This document shows positions 17,553 through 26,699 of a DNA stretch of 64,000 bases, piece by piece; positions within the stretch are counted from its first letter, which is position 1; every line of letters starts with the position of its first letter. The notes under the pieces are model-generated. The model ran no database searches. It was given only the letters and a program-made list of their open reading frames with translations, and was not told where the DNA came from. This DNA is from PWPR01 sp046542315 (GTDB taxonomy: Bacteria > Bacillota > UBA994 > PWPR01). Position numbers and translations under genes: made by a program. Location: contig JBKHBO010000004.1 in the NCBI GenBank assembly GCA_046542315.1, positions 6,997 to 70,996 on the forward strand, written 5' to 3'.

Positions 17553-17584
17553 GGAGGCACCGTGATATATGGGTGCCTTTTTAT
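17553..17584 (+). terminator. Terminator after the tRNA cluster
   Basis: Stem AGGCACC/GGGTGCCT with loop GTGATATAT followed by TTTTTAT. Confidence 0.85.
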
Positions 17585-17638
17585 CATATTATAAAATTAA
17601 CAAGTAAATACACTGAAAATGTATATGGAGGTATAATA

Positions 17639-18994
17639 ATGAAAGTAATTACTGAAAAGATCGATGCAAATGTGGTAGAATTAAAGGTAGAAGTGCCAGT
17701 AGAAAGGGTAGAAGATGCACTACAAAGAGCATATAAACAGGTTGTTAGACAAATCACTTTACCAGGGTTTCGTAAAGGTAAAGCTCCTAGAAAGCTGTTA
17801 GAATCTAGATTCGGAGTAGAAATATTTTATGAAGACGCTCTAGATATTTTACTTAATGAGTCATATGTAGAAGCTATTGAAGAAGCTCAAATTGAGCCAG
17901 TAGATACTCCAGAAGTAAAAGAAACAAATTTAGAACAAGGACAACCATTCACATATACAGCTACAGTTACAGTAATGCCAGAACCAGAACTTGGTCAATA
18001 TGAAGGCATAGAAGCTGATAAAGAAATTGTTAATGTTTCGCAAGAAGACATTGATAAAGAAATTGAAGCTACTAGAGAGTCTCATTCAAGACTAGTAACG
18101 GTTGAAGATGAGGCCAAAAAAGGTGATACAGTAGTTATAGACTACGAAGGATTTGTAGATGGAGAAGCTTTTGGTGGTGGACAAGCTGATAATCACTTAC
18201 TAGAACTAGGTTCAAACTCATTTATTCCTGGCTTTGAAGACCAACTTATTGGAACAAAAGCAGGAGATGAAGTAGACGTTATAGTTACTTTCCCAGAGAA
18301 CTATCAAAGTGATGAGTTAGCTGGTAAAGAAGCAAAGTTTGAAGTAGTAGTTCATGAGGTAAAAAGAAAAGAAGTACCTGAATTAGACGAAGACTTCGTA
18401 TTAGAAGTTAGTGAGTTTGAAACAGTTGAAGAGTATAGAAAAGATGTCAAAGAAAAATTAATGGAAGCTAAAGAGCAGCAAGCTGAAGCTAAGTTTAAGA
18501 ATTCTTTATTAAATAAAGTAGTAGAAAATAGCAACGTTGAAATTCCAGATGCATTAGTAGAATCTGAAATTGATCGTATGCTTGAAGATACAAAAAGAAG
18601 TATGCAGCAATATGGTATTGGAATAGAACAATATGCTCAAATGCTTGGCAAAACAATAGAAGATCTTAGAGAAGACATGAGAGAGCAAGCTGCTAAGAGA
18701 GTTAAAACTGATTTAGTTTTAGGAGCTATTGTTAAAAAAGAAAATATCGAAATTAATGAAGAAATGTTTGAAAATCGCTTAGCTGAAATGGCACAAGCAT
18801 ATAATCAAGAAGTAGAAGAGCTTAAAAAAATGCTACAAGCACAGCCACAGGCAATTGAAAGCTTACAAGATGGCTGGAAAAAAGATCAAGCTATCGAATT
18901 GATAGTAGAAAAAGCTATTGTTAATGAAGTAGAAAGTACAATAGAAGAAGTAGAACAAGAAGTTAGCGAAGCAGAAGAAGTAGAACAAGAATAA
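17639..18994 (+). CDS. tig: Trigger factor (ribosome-associated chaperone and prolyl isomerase)
   Basis: 451 aa. N-terminal ribosome-binding domain with the signature GFRKGKAPRKLLESRFG (about residues 45-60), central FKBP-type domain (KKGDTVVIDYEGFVDGEAFGGG...FIPGFEDQLIGTKAGDE, about 155-245) and a helical C-terminal domain with an acidic tail. It binds near the ribosome exit tunnel and shields nascent chains. ATG with TGGAGGT; the frame is open far upstream through the tRNA genes, but that extension is not coding. First gene of the tig-clpP-clpX-lon-engB block. Confidence 0.96.
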   Translation: MKVITEKIDANVVELKVEVPVERVEDALQRAYKQVVRQITLPGFRKGKAPRKLLESRFGVEIFYEDALDILLNESYVEAIEEAQIEPVDTPEVKETNLEQGQPFTYTATVTVMPEPELGQYEGIEADKEIVNVSQEDIDKEIEATRESHSRLVTVEDEAKKGDTVVIDYEGFVDGEAFGGGQADNHLLELGSNSFIPGFEDQLIGTKAGDEVDVIVTFPENYQSDELAGKEAKFEVVVHEVKRKEVPELDEDFVLEVSEFETVEEYRKDVKEKLMEAKEQQAEAKFKNSLLNKVVENSNVEIPDALVESEIDRMLEDTKRSMQQYGIGIEQYAQMLGKTIEDLREDMREQAAKRVKTDLVLGAIVKKENIEINEEMFENRLAEMAQAYNQEVEELKKMLQAQPQAIESLQDGWKKDQAIELIVEKAIVNEVESTIEEVEQEVSEAEEVEQE

Positions 18995-19024
18995 TATAAC
19001 ATAAATTTACTAGGAGGATAGAAG

Positions 19025-19609
19025 ATGAATTTAATTCCAATGGTAGTTGAACAAACAAATCGTGGTGAAAGAAGTTACGATATTTATTCTAGATTACTAA
19101 AAGAAAGAATCATTTTCTTAGGTAGCCCTATAACAGATAGCGTTGCTAATGTTTTGATTGCACAATTTTTATTTTTAGAAGGAGAAGACCCAGATAAAGA
19201 TATTTACTTATATGTTAATAGTCCAGGTGGTTCTGTTAACGCAGGATTAGCTATTTATGATACAATGCAATATATAAAGCCAGATGTATCCACTATAAGT
19301 GTAGGATTAGCTGCTAGCATGGCTTCAGTTTTACTGGCTGGCGGAGCTAAAGGTAAGAGATTTATCTTACCACACGCAGAGGTAATGCTTCATCAACCTA
19401 TGGGTGGAGTGCAAGGACAAGCTAGTGATATAGAAATAAGTGCAAATCAAATAATTAAAACAAGAGAGAGATTAAATAGAATATTAGCTGATAGAACAGG
19501 TCAAGATTATGAAAAAATAGCCAATGATACTGATCGTGATTTTTGGCTAACAGCAAAAGAAGCTGTTGACTATGGCTTAGTTGATAAAATTATGGAGAAT
19601 AAGAGCTAG
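19025..19609 (+). CDS. clpP: ATP-dependent Clp protease proteolytic subunit
   Basis: 194 aa. Catalytic Ser98 in GLAASMASVLLA and catalytic His in HAEVMLHQPMGG are intact. ClpP forms the two-ring, 14-subunit degradation chamber fed by ClpX or ClpC. Site AGGAGGATAG before ATG. Followed 17 bases later by clpX, its unfoldase partner. Confidence 0.97.
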   Translation: MNLIPMVVEQTNRGERSYDIYSRLLKERIIFLGSPITDSVANVLIAQFLFLEGEDPDKDIYLYVNSPGGSVNAGLAIYDTMQYIKPDVSTISVGLAASMASVLLAGGAKGKRFILPHAEVMLHQPMGGVQGQASDIEISANQIIKTRERLNRILADRTGQDYEKIANDTDRDFWLTAKEAVDYGLVDKIMENKS

Positions 19610-19626
19610 TTAAAAGGAAGGTTAAT

Positions 19627-20883
19627 ATGTTTAAATTCGAAGAGAAGGGTCTTGTAAAATGCTCTTTTTGTGGTAAAACACAAGAAAAAGTTAAAAAAAT
19701 TGTAGCTGGTCCTGGCGTATACATTTGTGATGAATGTATAGAGCTCTGTATGGCTATTATTGAAGAAGAAATTGAGCAACAAACAGAGCTTGATTTAGAT
19801 AATGTTCCTAGACCAGAAGAAATCAAGAGTAGTCTTGATGAATATGTAATAGGACAAGAAAGAGCAAAAAAGACTTTAGCAGTTGCAGTATATAATCATT
19901 ACAAAAGAATAAATGCACTTGCTAATAGTGACGAAATTGAATTAAATAAAAGTAATATTGTATTGATAGGCCCAACAGGAGTAGGAAAAACCTTTTTGGC
20001 TCAAACTTTAGCAAGAACATTGAATGTGCCTTTTGCTATAGCTGATGCAACATCATTAACTGAAGCTGGTTATGTGGGTGAAGACGTTGAAAACATTTTA
20101 CTCAAATTAATCCAAGCTGCAGATTATGATGTTGAAAAAGCAGAAAAAGGAATCATTTATATTGATGAAATTGATAAGATTGCAAGAAAATCAGACAATC
20201 CTTCAATCACAAGAGATGTTTCTGGAGAAGGAGTTCAACAGGCTTTACTTAAGATTCTTGAAGGGACAGTTGCTTCAGTGCCACCTCAAGGTGGAAGAAA
20301 GCACCCTCACCAAGAGTTTATCCAAATAAATACTGAGAATGTATTATTTATCTTGGGTGGATCTTTTAGTGGGCTTGATGACATTATACAAAAACGTATT
20401 GGTAAAAAATCTATGGGCTTTGGGGCTAAGGTTGAATCTAAAGAGAATAAAAAAATTGGGGATATATTAAAAGAGATAGTTCCTCAAGATTTATTGAAAT
20501 ATGGTTTAATTCCAGAGTTTGCAGGAAGAGTTCCGGTTGTAGCAACTTTAGATGCATTAAATAAAGATGCTTTAGTCAGAATTTTAAGAGAGCCAAAAAA
20601 TGCAGTTGTAAAACAATACAAGAAATTGTTTAGTTTAGATGGAATAGAATTAGAGTTTACAGAGGAAGCACTAGAAGCTGTTGCTATTAAAGCCATGGCT
20701 TTAGAAACAGGAGCTAGAGGATTACGTTCTACTTTAGAAAAGTTAATGTTAGAGTTAATGTATGAATTACCTTCACAAAAAGATATAGTCAAATGTGTCA
20801 TAACTGAAGGAGTCATTAATAAAGGTGAGGATCCTGTTATAGTGAGACAATCTGAAAAAACTAAAAATAAGAGTGCCGGTTAA
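19627..20883 (+). CDS. clpX: ATP-dependent Clp protease ATP-binding subunit ClpX
   Basis: 418 aa. The N-terminal zinc-binding domain has CSFCGKTQ and CDECIELC; the AAA+ module has Walker A GPTGVGKTF and Walker B IIYIDEIDKIA. The sensor and pore regions look normal. ClpX recognises, unfolds and passes tagged proteins into ClpP. Adjacent to clpP and followed by a hairpin before lon. Confidence 0.97.
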   Translation: MFKFEEKGLVKCSFCGKTQEKVKKIVAGPGVYICDECIELCMAIIEEEIEQQTELDLDNVPRPEEIKSSLDEYVIGQERAKKTLAVAVYNHYKRINALANSDEIELNKSNIVLIGPTGVGKTFLAQTLARTLNVPFAIADATSLTEAGYVGEDVENILLKLIQAADYDVEKAEKGIIYIDEIDKIARKSDNPSITRDVSGEGVQQALLKILEGTVASVPPQGGRKHPHQEFIQINTENVLFILGGSFSGLDDIIQKRIGKKSMGFGAKVESKENKKIGDILKEIVPQDLLKYGLIPEFAGRVPVVATLDALNKDALVRILREPKNAVVKQYKKLFSLDGIELEFTEEALEAVAIKAMALETGARGLRSTLEKLMLELMYELPSQKDIVKCVITEGVINKGEDPVIVRQSEKTKNKSAG

Positions 20884-20889
20884 ATAAGC

Positions 20890-20926
20890 ATGCCCCTTTA
20901 AGCAGTGTTGCTTAGAGGGGCTTTTA
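20890..20926 (+). terminator. Hairpin between clpX and lon, probable weak terminator
   Basis: Long stem GCCCCTTTAAGCA/TGCTTAGAGGGGC with a short GTGT loop, followed by only TTTT. It may attenuate rather than stop read-through into lon. Confidence 0.6.
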
Positions 20927-20956
20927 AGTAATAACGAGATAAATGGAGGTGTTTCA

Positions 20957-23266
20957 ATGTCAAACAAAGTTTACCCAGCTGTGGCATTGAGAGGAATGAC
21001 AGTTTTCCCTTACTCTGTTAAAACATTAGATATAGGTAGAAAGAATTCATTAATTGCAGTAGAACAAGCTGCTAGTGACGATAATTACATAGTGTTAATT
21101 CTTCAAAAAAGATCAGCACAAGAATACCCGCAAAAAGATGATATCTATGATATAGGAGTTTTAGCAAAAATTAGACAAGTGATGAGAATCCCTGGAAATT
21201 ATTCAAAGGTTTTAGTAGAAGGATTAAAAAGAGTTCGAATCAGTGATATAAAAAAGGTAGAACCTTCTATTAGTGTAGAAGTTGAAGAAATAGATACAAT
21301 TAAAGATGAAAGTGAAGAAACTTTACTTAGAGTAGTAGATGACTTGTTTATGGAATACATTTCTTTAAGCCAGAATATTCATTTTCAAAACCTAGAACTT
21401 GAAACCAGCAGTGAAGATCCAGAACAATGGGTTGATATTATTGCTGGCAACTTGCCTTTTAATATTGAAAAGAAGCAATTGTTATTAAGCGAGAAGAGTT
21501 TAACTAAAAGAATGGAATTGCTCTCTTTATATTTGCAAGAAGAAATTGAATTTCAAAATATTGAAAAAAATATTAAAAACCAAGTTAAAACTAAAATGGA
21601 AAAGACTCAAAAAGAATACTTTTTAAGAGAACAGCTAAATGCGATTCAATCAGAATTAGGGCAAGAAGATGATTCAGAAACTGACAAGTATAGAAAAAAA
21701 CTAGCAGAATTAGAATTGTCAGAGGAAGCAAATGAAAAAATTGAGCAAGAGATCAATAGATTAACAAAAATTCCACAAGGCTCACCAGAAAGAGTTGTAA
21801 TTGATAACTACCTAGAATGGATTTTTTCTTTGCCTTGGAATACATTGGATAGCCAAGAAGTAGATTTAATTAGAGCTGAAGAAATTCTTAATGAGGATCA
21901 TTATAGTCTTGAGAAGGTAAAAGAAAGAATACTTGAATATATTGCTGTACTAAAATTGACAGATAAACTCAGAGGACCTATCATTTGTTTAGTTGGACCT
22001 CCTGGAGTAGGTAAGACATCTTTAGCTCAATCAATTGCACGTGCTTTAGGAAGAAAATATATTAGTAGTTCTTTAGGTGGAGTGAGGGATGAAGCTGAAA
22101 TTAGAGGTCATAGAAGAACATACATAGGTTCTATGCCTGGAAGAATAATTCAAGCGCTAAAAAGAGTGAAAACCAGAAATCCTCTCTTTTTATTCGATGA
22201 AATTGATAAAATGAGTAACGATTTTAGAGGAGATCCAGCATCTGCGATGTTAGAAGTTTTAGATCCAGAACAAAATTCAAAATTCATAGATCACTTCTTA
22301 GATATACCGTTTGATTTGTCTAAAGTAATCTTTTTAACAACAGCAAATGCAACACACAATATACCAAGACCACTATTAGATAGAATGGAAGTTATTAATC
22401 TATCTGGTTATACAGAGTATGAAAAAGTTGAGATTGCCAAAAGGCATTTGATTCCTAAACAATTAGAAGCACATGGGTTAAGATCTAGCCAAGTAAAATT
22501 CAAAGACAATGCAATTTCAATAATGATAAACGAATATACGCGAGAAGCAGGAGTAAGAAACTTAGAAAGAACGATTGCAAATTTATCAAGAAAAGTAGCT
22601 AAAGAGATTGTTGCTGGAGAAAGAAAAACAGCTAGAATTACAGAAAACACAATATATAATTACTTAGGAAAACCAAAGCATACACATGATGAAATTACTG
22701 ACAAACCAGAAATAGGAAGCGCAACTGCTTTAGCATGGACTGAAGTAGGTGGAGCGACCATGCCTGTTGAAGTAGTAGTTTCAAAAGGTAGTGGTAACTT
22801 AGTATTAACTGGTAAACTTGGGGATGTAATGAAAGAATCTGCTAAAACAGCAATTGGCTTTTTAAAGTCTCAAGTAGCTGAAAATGAATTAGAGTCTGAA
22901 TATTTTAATGAAAATGATATTCATGTCCATGTCCCTCAAGGGGCAATACCTAAAGATGGCCCATCAGCAGGGATAACTATTGCAACTGCAATTTTATCTG
23001 CTATAAAGAAAATACCAATAAAACAAAACTATGGTTTTACAGGAGAAATTACTTTAAGCGGCAAAGTATTAAAAATTGGTGGTTTAAAAGAAAAATTATT
23101 GGCTGCTATTAGAATTGGTATAACAGATGTAGTCGTTCCAATTAAAAATCAAAGTGATATTATAGAAATGTCAGATCAAATTGTTTCTAAACTAAGTATT
23201 CATTATGTAGAACATGTTAAAGAAGTATTTGATTTGGCCTTTGTGAGGAGCAAAAATGAAAATTAA
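20957..23266 (+). CDS. lon: ATP-dependent endopeptidase Lon (LonA)
   Basis: 769 aa. N-terminal substrate-binding domain (VALRGMTVFPYSV), AAA+ domain with GPPGVGKTSLAQ and LFDEIDKM, and a C-terminal protease domain with catalytic Ser in PKDGPSAGITIA and Lys in GGLKEKLLAAIR. It degrades misfolded and regulatory proteins. Overlaps engB by 11 bases, the common lon-ysxC arrangement of Firmicutes. Confidence 0.97.
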   Translation: MSNKVYPAVALRGMTVFPYSVKTLDIGRKNSLIAVEQAASDDNYIVLILQKRSAQEYPQKDDIYDIGVLAKIRQVMRIPGNYSKVLVEGLKRVRISDIKKVEPSISVEVEEIDTIKDESEETLLRVVDDLFMEYISLSQNIHFQNLELETSSEDPEQWVDIIAGNLPFNIEKKQLLLSEKSLTKRMELLSLYLQEEIEFQNIEKNIKNQVKTKMEKTQKEYFLREQLNAIQSELGQEDDSETDKYRKKLAELELSEEANEKIEQEINRLTKIPQGSPERVVIDNYLEWIFSLPWNTLDSQEVDLIRAEEILNEDHYSLEKVKERILEYIAVLKLTDKLRGPIICLVGPPGVGKTSLAQSIARALGRKYISSSLGGVRDEAEIRGHRRTYIGSMPGRIIQALKRVKTRNPLFLFDEIDKMSNDFRGDPASAMLEVLDPEQNSKFIDHFLDIPFDLSKVIFLTTANATHNIPRPLLDRMEVINLSGYTEYEKVEIAKRHLIPKQLEAHGLRSSQVKFKDNAISIMINEYTREAGVRNLERTIANLSRKVAKEIVAGERKTARITENTIYNYLGKPKHTHDEITDKPEIGSATALAWTEVGGATMPVEVVVSKGSGNLVLTGKLGDVMKESAKTAIGFLKSQVAENELESEYFNENDIHVHVPQGAIPKDGPSAGITIATAILSAIKKIPIKQNYGFTGEITLSGKVLKIGGLKEKLLAAIRIGITDVVVPIKNQSDIIEMSDQIVSKLSIHYVEHVKEVFDLAFVRSKNEN

Positions 23267-23834
23267 TACAGCAGAATTTGTAAAAAGTGCTCCTAGCTTA
23301 ATTCATTGTCCAACAGCCAACTTAACAGAAATTGCTTTTATAGGGAGATCTAACGTAGGAAAATCTTCTTTAATTAACTTTTTAGTTAACAGAAAGAAAT
23401 TAGCAAGAACTAGCTCTGCTCCTGGAAGAACTCAGACATTAAACTATTATTTAATTAATAATGAATTTTACTTTGTAGACTTTCCTGGTTATGGATATGC
23501 AAAAGTATCTAAGTCTGAAAGGAAGAAGTGGAATGAAGCTAGAGAAGAGTATTTAGTACATAGATCTCAACTGAAAGCAATTGTTATGGTAGTAGACATA
23601 AGACATGATATATCACCATTAGATGTGCAAATGCTACATCAACTGCAAATGCTGTCTCTACCATATTTCGTTGTTTTAACAAAAGCTGATAAAATATCAC
23701 GTTCAAAAAGGAATCAAAAACTTCTATATTTTACACAAAAATTCCAAGTTAATGCAGAGAGACTTTTTGTGGTTTCTAGTGAGAAGAGATTCGGTAAAGA
23801 ATCACTAATTAAAGAGTTGGCAAAAGTAATATAA
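23256..23834 (+). CDS. engB: Ribosome biogenesis GTPase EngB (YsxC/YihA)
   Basis: 192 aa. G1 GRSNVGKSSLIN, G3 DFPGYGYAKVS and G4 TKADK are present. EngB is an essential small GTPase in late assembly of the 50S subunit. Starts inside the end of lon with GTGAGGAG upstream, so translationally coupled. The next gene, oadA-like, begins after a 48-base gap with its own regulatory palindrome. Confidence 0.95.
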   Translation: MKINTAEFVKSAPSLIHCPTANLTEIAFIGRSNVGKSSLINFLVNRKKLARTSSAPGRTQTLNYYLINNEFYFVDFPGYGYAKVSKSERKKWNEAREEYLVHRSQLKAIVMVVDIRHDISPLDVQMLHQLQMLSLPYFVVLTKADKISRSKRNQKLLYFTQKFQVNAERLFVVSSEKRFGKESLIKELAKVI

Positions 23835-23847
23835 TAGGTTACAATGG

Positions 23848-23863
23848 ATATTGTATACAATAT
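23848..23863. promoter_or_regulatory. Perfect 16-bp palindrome, GntR-like operator candidate
   Basis: ATATTGTATACAATAT is a perfect palindrome 20 bases upstream of the carboxyltransferase ATG, lying between a possible -35 (TTACAA, 23839-23844) and -10 (TATTTA, 23861-23866). The core ATTGTATACAAT matches sites bound by some FCD-type GntR regulators. There is no T-run, so it is not a terminator. Confidence 0.5.
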
Positions 23864-23882
23864 TTATAAAGGTGGTTAAATA

Positions 23883-25292
23883 ATGACACATAAAGTTAAA
23901 ATTATGGATACAACTTTGCGTGATGGTCATCAATCATTATGGGCAACCAGAATGAAGACTGACACAATGATACCAATCTTAGAAAAATTAGATAATGTTG
24001 GGTTTTATTCATTAGAGATGTGGGGAGGAGCTACATTTGATTCTTGTCTCAGATATCTAAATGAAGACCCATGGGATAGATTAGATATAATTAGGAAACA
24101 TGTAAAAAACACAAAATTGCAAATGCTTCTTAGAGGTCAAAATATTTTAGGATACAAACATTATCCAGATGATATCTTAACAAAGTTTGTAGAAAAGACA
24201 ATTGAACATGGAATTGATGTTTTAAGAATTTTTGATGCATTAAATGATGTTAGAAATATGTCAAAAGCTATTGAAGTTACACTGGCAAATGGTGCAATAG
24301 CTGAGGGAACAATAGTTTATACTATCAGTCCGGTTCATAATATTGATAAATACTTAAAAACAGCAAGTGAACTAGCAGAATTAGGCTGTCAACAGATATG
24401 TCTTAAAGATATGGCAGGAATTCTTAAGCCATATGAAGGGGCTAAGCTTATTAGATCCTTAAAAGAAGAATTAGGTTTACCTATTCACCTTCATACACAT
24501 ATGACTAGTGGTATGGGAAATATGTTATACCTAAAAGCTATTGAAGATGCAAAGGTAGATATCATTGATACTGCATTTGCTCCTTTAGCAAATGGAACAT
24601 CACAACCTGCAATTGAGCCAATTGTTGCTACATTGCAAGGAACAGAGTATGATACAGGCTTAGACTTAGAAGAGTTAGCTGAAATAGCTAAATACTTTGA
24701 AGAAATTGAAAAAGAATATCCAGAGTCAAAACTTGTTAATAAGTCAGTTGATATTAATGTTTTGAAGTACCAAGTACCAGGGGGTATGCTTTCAAACTTC
24801 CGTAAGCAATTAAGTGAAACTAATCAATTAGATATGTTACCAGCTGTATTAAAAGAAGTTGAATTGGTTAGAAGAGATTTAGGATATCCACCACTAGTAA
24901 CACCTTCTAGTCAAATGGTTGGAGCTCAAGCAGTTCTTAATGTTATGACTAAAGATAGATACAAAATGGTTACTAATGAAATTAAAAATTATCTTCGTGG
25001 ATATTATGGAAGACCTCCAGGAGAAATTGATGACGATTTCCGTAAGAAAATTATCGGAGATGATGAAGTAATAACCGTAAGACCAGCAGAAACAATGGAG
25101 CCAGGGTTTGAAAAAGCTAAAAAAGAAATTGCTAAATATATGGAAAGAGACGAAGATGTTTTATCTTATGCAGCTTTTCCAAATGTAGCTGAAGAATTCT
25201 TTAAGTATAGACAAACAGCAAAATATAATGTAGATTTTGATGAAGTTGAGAAGCAAGAAGAAGAAGGAATAGAAGGGGTACATCCAATTTAG
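23883..25292 (+). CDS. Pyruvate/oxaloacetate carboxyltransferase subunit (oxaloacetate decarboxylase alpha-like, lacks biotin domain)
   Basis: 469 aa. A TIM-barrel carboxyltransferase domain with KIMDTTLRDGHQSLWATRM, metal-ligand region HLHTHMTSGMGN and FAPLANGTSQP, followed by the conserved C-terminal extension (PGGMLSNFRKQL). The biotin-attachment domain (AMKM) found at the end of OadA/PycB is missing, so a separate biotin carrier must serve it, as in the 5S subunit of transcarboxylase. No carrier or membrane beta subunit lies nearby. The reaction could be carboxyl transfer to or from oxaloacetate or decarboxylation coupled to sodium export; the sequence alone does not decide. Confidence 0.85.
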   Translation: MTHKVKIMDTTLRDGHQSLWATRMKTDTMIPILEKLDNVGFYSLEMWGGATFDSCLRYLNEDPWDRLDIIRKHVKNTKLQMLLRGQNILGYKHYPDDILTKFVEKTIEHGIDVLRIFDALNDVRNMSKAIEVTLANGAIAEGTIVYTISPVHNIDKYLKTASELAELGCQQICLKDMAGILKPYEGAKLIRSLKEELGLPIHLHTHMTSGMGNMLYLKAIEDAKVDIIDTAFAPLANGTSQPAIEPIVATLQGTEYDTGLDLEELAEIAKYFEEIEKEYPESKLVNKSVDINVLKYQVPGGMLSNFRKQLSETNQLDMLPAVLKEVELVRRDLGYPPLVTPSSQMVGAQAVLNVMTKDRYKMVTNEIKNYLRGYYGRPPGEIDDDFRKKIIGDDEVITVRPAETMEPGFEKAKKEIAKYMERDEDVLSYAAFPNVAEEFFKYRQTAKYNVDFDEVEKQEEEGIEGVHPI

Positions 25293-25296
25293 ACTT

Positions 25297-25321
25297 AAGA
25301 AGCGTTTATCGCTTCTTTTTC
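25297..25321 (+). terminator. Terminator after the carboxyltransferase gene
   Basis: Stem AAGAAGCG/CGCTTCTT with loop TTTAT, then a T-rich tail. Confidence 0.85.
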
Positions 25322-25346
25322 TGTCTAAATTTTAGGGAGTGAAAAC

Positions 25347-26663
25347 ATGGTTGGATATATAATAACTTTTATGTTAATTGTAGCTGTGATCTACTATTCA
25401 TACTCTTTAGTCAATAAAATAAAAATTGATAAAAAGTATGTTTTAAAAATTTTATCTAAGGTATTTCCAGATGAATCCTTTGATATTAAAAATGTTAGTA
25501 TTGAAAGAACAGGTTCTATTAAACATGAGGATACTGACATTGTTGAGATGGCTTTTTATAAAGTTGATGCAAAATCAAATAAAGAGAACACTTATAGTTT
25601 TGAGTTAAGAAGGTATAACCCAGAAGCAGATATTGAAGCTCAAGAATATAGTAAGTTTAAAAAGAATGCTAAAGCAGAAGACAATGTTACTGAGAGTGTT
25701 TTAAGTGGTTCACCAGATGCTGCTAATACAGCTACGATAGAATCTGCTCAAAGCATGTTGCAAGAACAGTCTAAAAGAGAAGCTGAAGATAAGATGATTA
25801 GAGCAAGAGTATTGCAACATGAGCTAGGTATAAAAATAGCTAGAATTTTATCTGAACGATCAAGATTAATTCCGGAAGTATTTTATTATGATATTGTTAA
25901 ATACTGTACTTTAATAGAATACCCTGGAACACAACTACTTAAAGACTATCTTTTGAATTCTGATGAAGACCAAAAACAACAAGCTGTTAATAAGATTATT
26001 AATGAGATAGCAAAAATACATAATACTTTTAACGATATATCAGTTTACTTGCCTCCTAGAAGAGACATGGAACCTGAAGATTTTAGAGGATTATTAAAAA
26101 CTGGTTTAGACAGTTTATATGAAGCTAGACTTATTAGCTCTCAACAAAGGCTGGAATTACTAAACGAGTATTATACTATAGGTTCATTTTTAAGTAGTAA
26201 TTATTTAAAGAATATAAAAATTGAAGGGGTTACACCTTACAAAATTTTAGTAAATAAAGGCAACTTTTTTATTAATGAGTTTTATTCTTATGATATGGCA
26301 CCTCAGCTTACAAATGTAGTTGAATTCTTAAAAGATCCTCTTATATACGATTTAGAATTAGAAAAAGAAGCTATTGCATCTTACTATAACCAAATAAATG
26401 TAGATATGGATTATCAAAAGTTTATGAAGTATTACCATTTATTCAGTTGTCATATTCTTACAATTCAATTATTATATATGAAACTTTATTTCAAAAAAAT
26501 AGAAGAACATAGAGACGAAATTGAAGATGAAGAAAATATCTTATTAAATTGGGATGAGAAGCACTTTGATATGCTTTATCAAGATGCAAAAGAGAAGTGG
26601 CAGAGTTTTGAAGAAAGTAAATTTTTTATTGATAAACTCGATGAAATAATTAATGCAGTTTGA
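25347..26663 (+). CDS. Membrane-anchored protein of unknown function with a degenerate phosphotransferase-like fold
   Basis: 438 aa; I do not recognise a named family. One N-terminal membrane helix (about residues 3-22) is followed by a soluble region. Residues of about 187-230 (TLIEYPGTQLLKDYL, then EIAKIHNTF) read like the hinge and following helix of aminoglycoside/choline-kinase-like phosphotransferases. In the place of the catalytic HxDxxxxN loop it has GVTPYKILVNKG (about 294), and instead of the metal-binding aspartate it has INEFYSYDMAP. If the fold is right it is a pseudokinase. Residues of about 100-160 are a charged, probably disordered linker. The gene lies between two transcription units, with a terminator before and the valS promoter overlapping its stop codon. 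Confidence 0.6.
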   Translation: MVGYIITFMLIVAVIYYSYSLVNKIKIDKKYVLKILSKVFPDESFDIKNVSIERTGSIKHEDTDIVEMAFYKVDAKSNKENTYSFELRRYNPEADIEAQEYSKFKKNAKAEDNVTESVLSGSPDAANTATIESAQSMLQEQSKREAEDKMIRARVLQHELGIKIARILSERSRLIPEVFYYDIVKYCTLIEYPGTQLLKDYLLNSDEDQKQQAVNKIINEIAKIHNTFNDISVYLPPRRDMEPEDFRGLLKTGLDSLYEARLISSQQRLELLNEYYTIGSFLSSNYLKNIKIEGVTPYKILVNKGNFFINEFYSYDMAPQLTNVVEFLKDPLIYDLELEKEAIASYYNQINVDMDYQKFMKYYHLFSCHILTIQLLYMKLYFKKIEEHRDEIEDEENILLNWDEKHFDMLYQDAKEKWQSFEESKFFIDKLDEIINAV

Positions 26664-26688
26664 CATAGAAATTATTCAGTGCTATTAT
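26660..26688 (+). promoter_or_regulatory. Promoter of the valS T-box unit
   Basis: Perfect TTGACA (26660-26665, overlapping the stop of the upstream gene), 17 bases, TATTAT (26683-26688). Confidence 0.7.
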
Positions 26689-26699
26689 AATTAAAAATA

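Noticed and set aside
17302..17638. ORFs through the tRNA cluster, including a long N-terminal extension of trigger factor
   Set aside because: They cross four tRNAs and a terminator; the ribosome site before 17639 and the family N-terminus set the real start.
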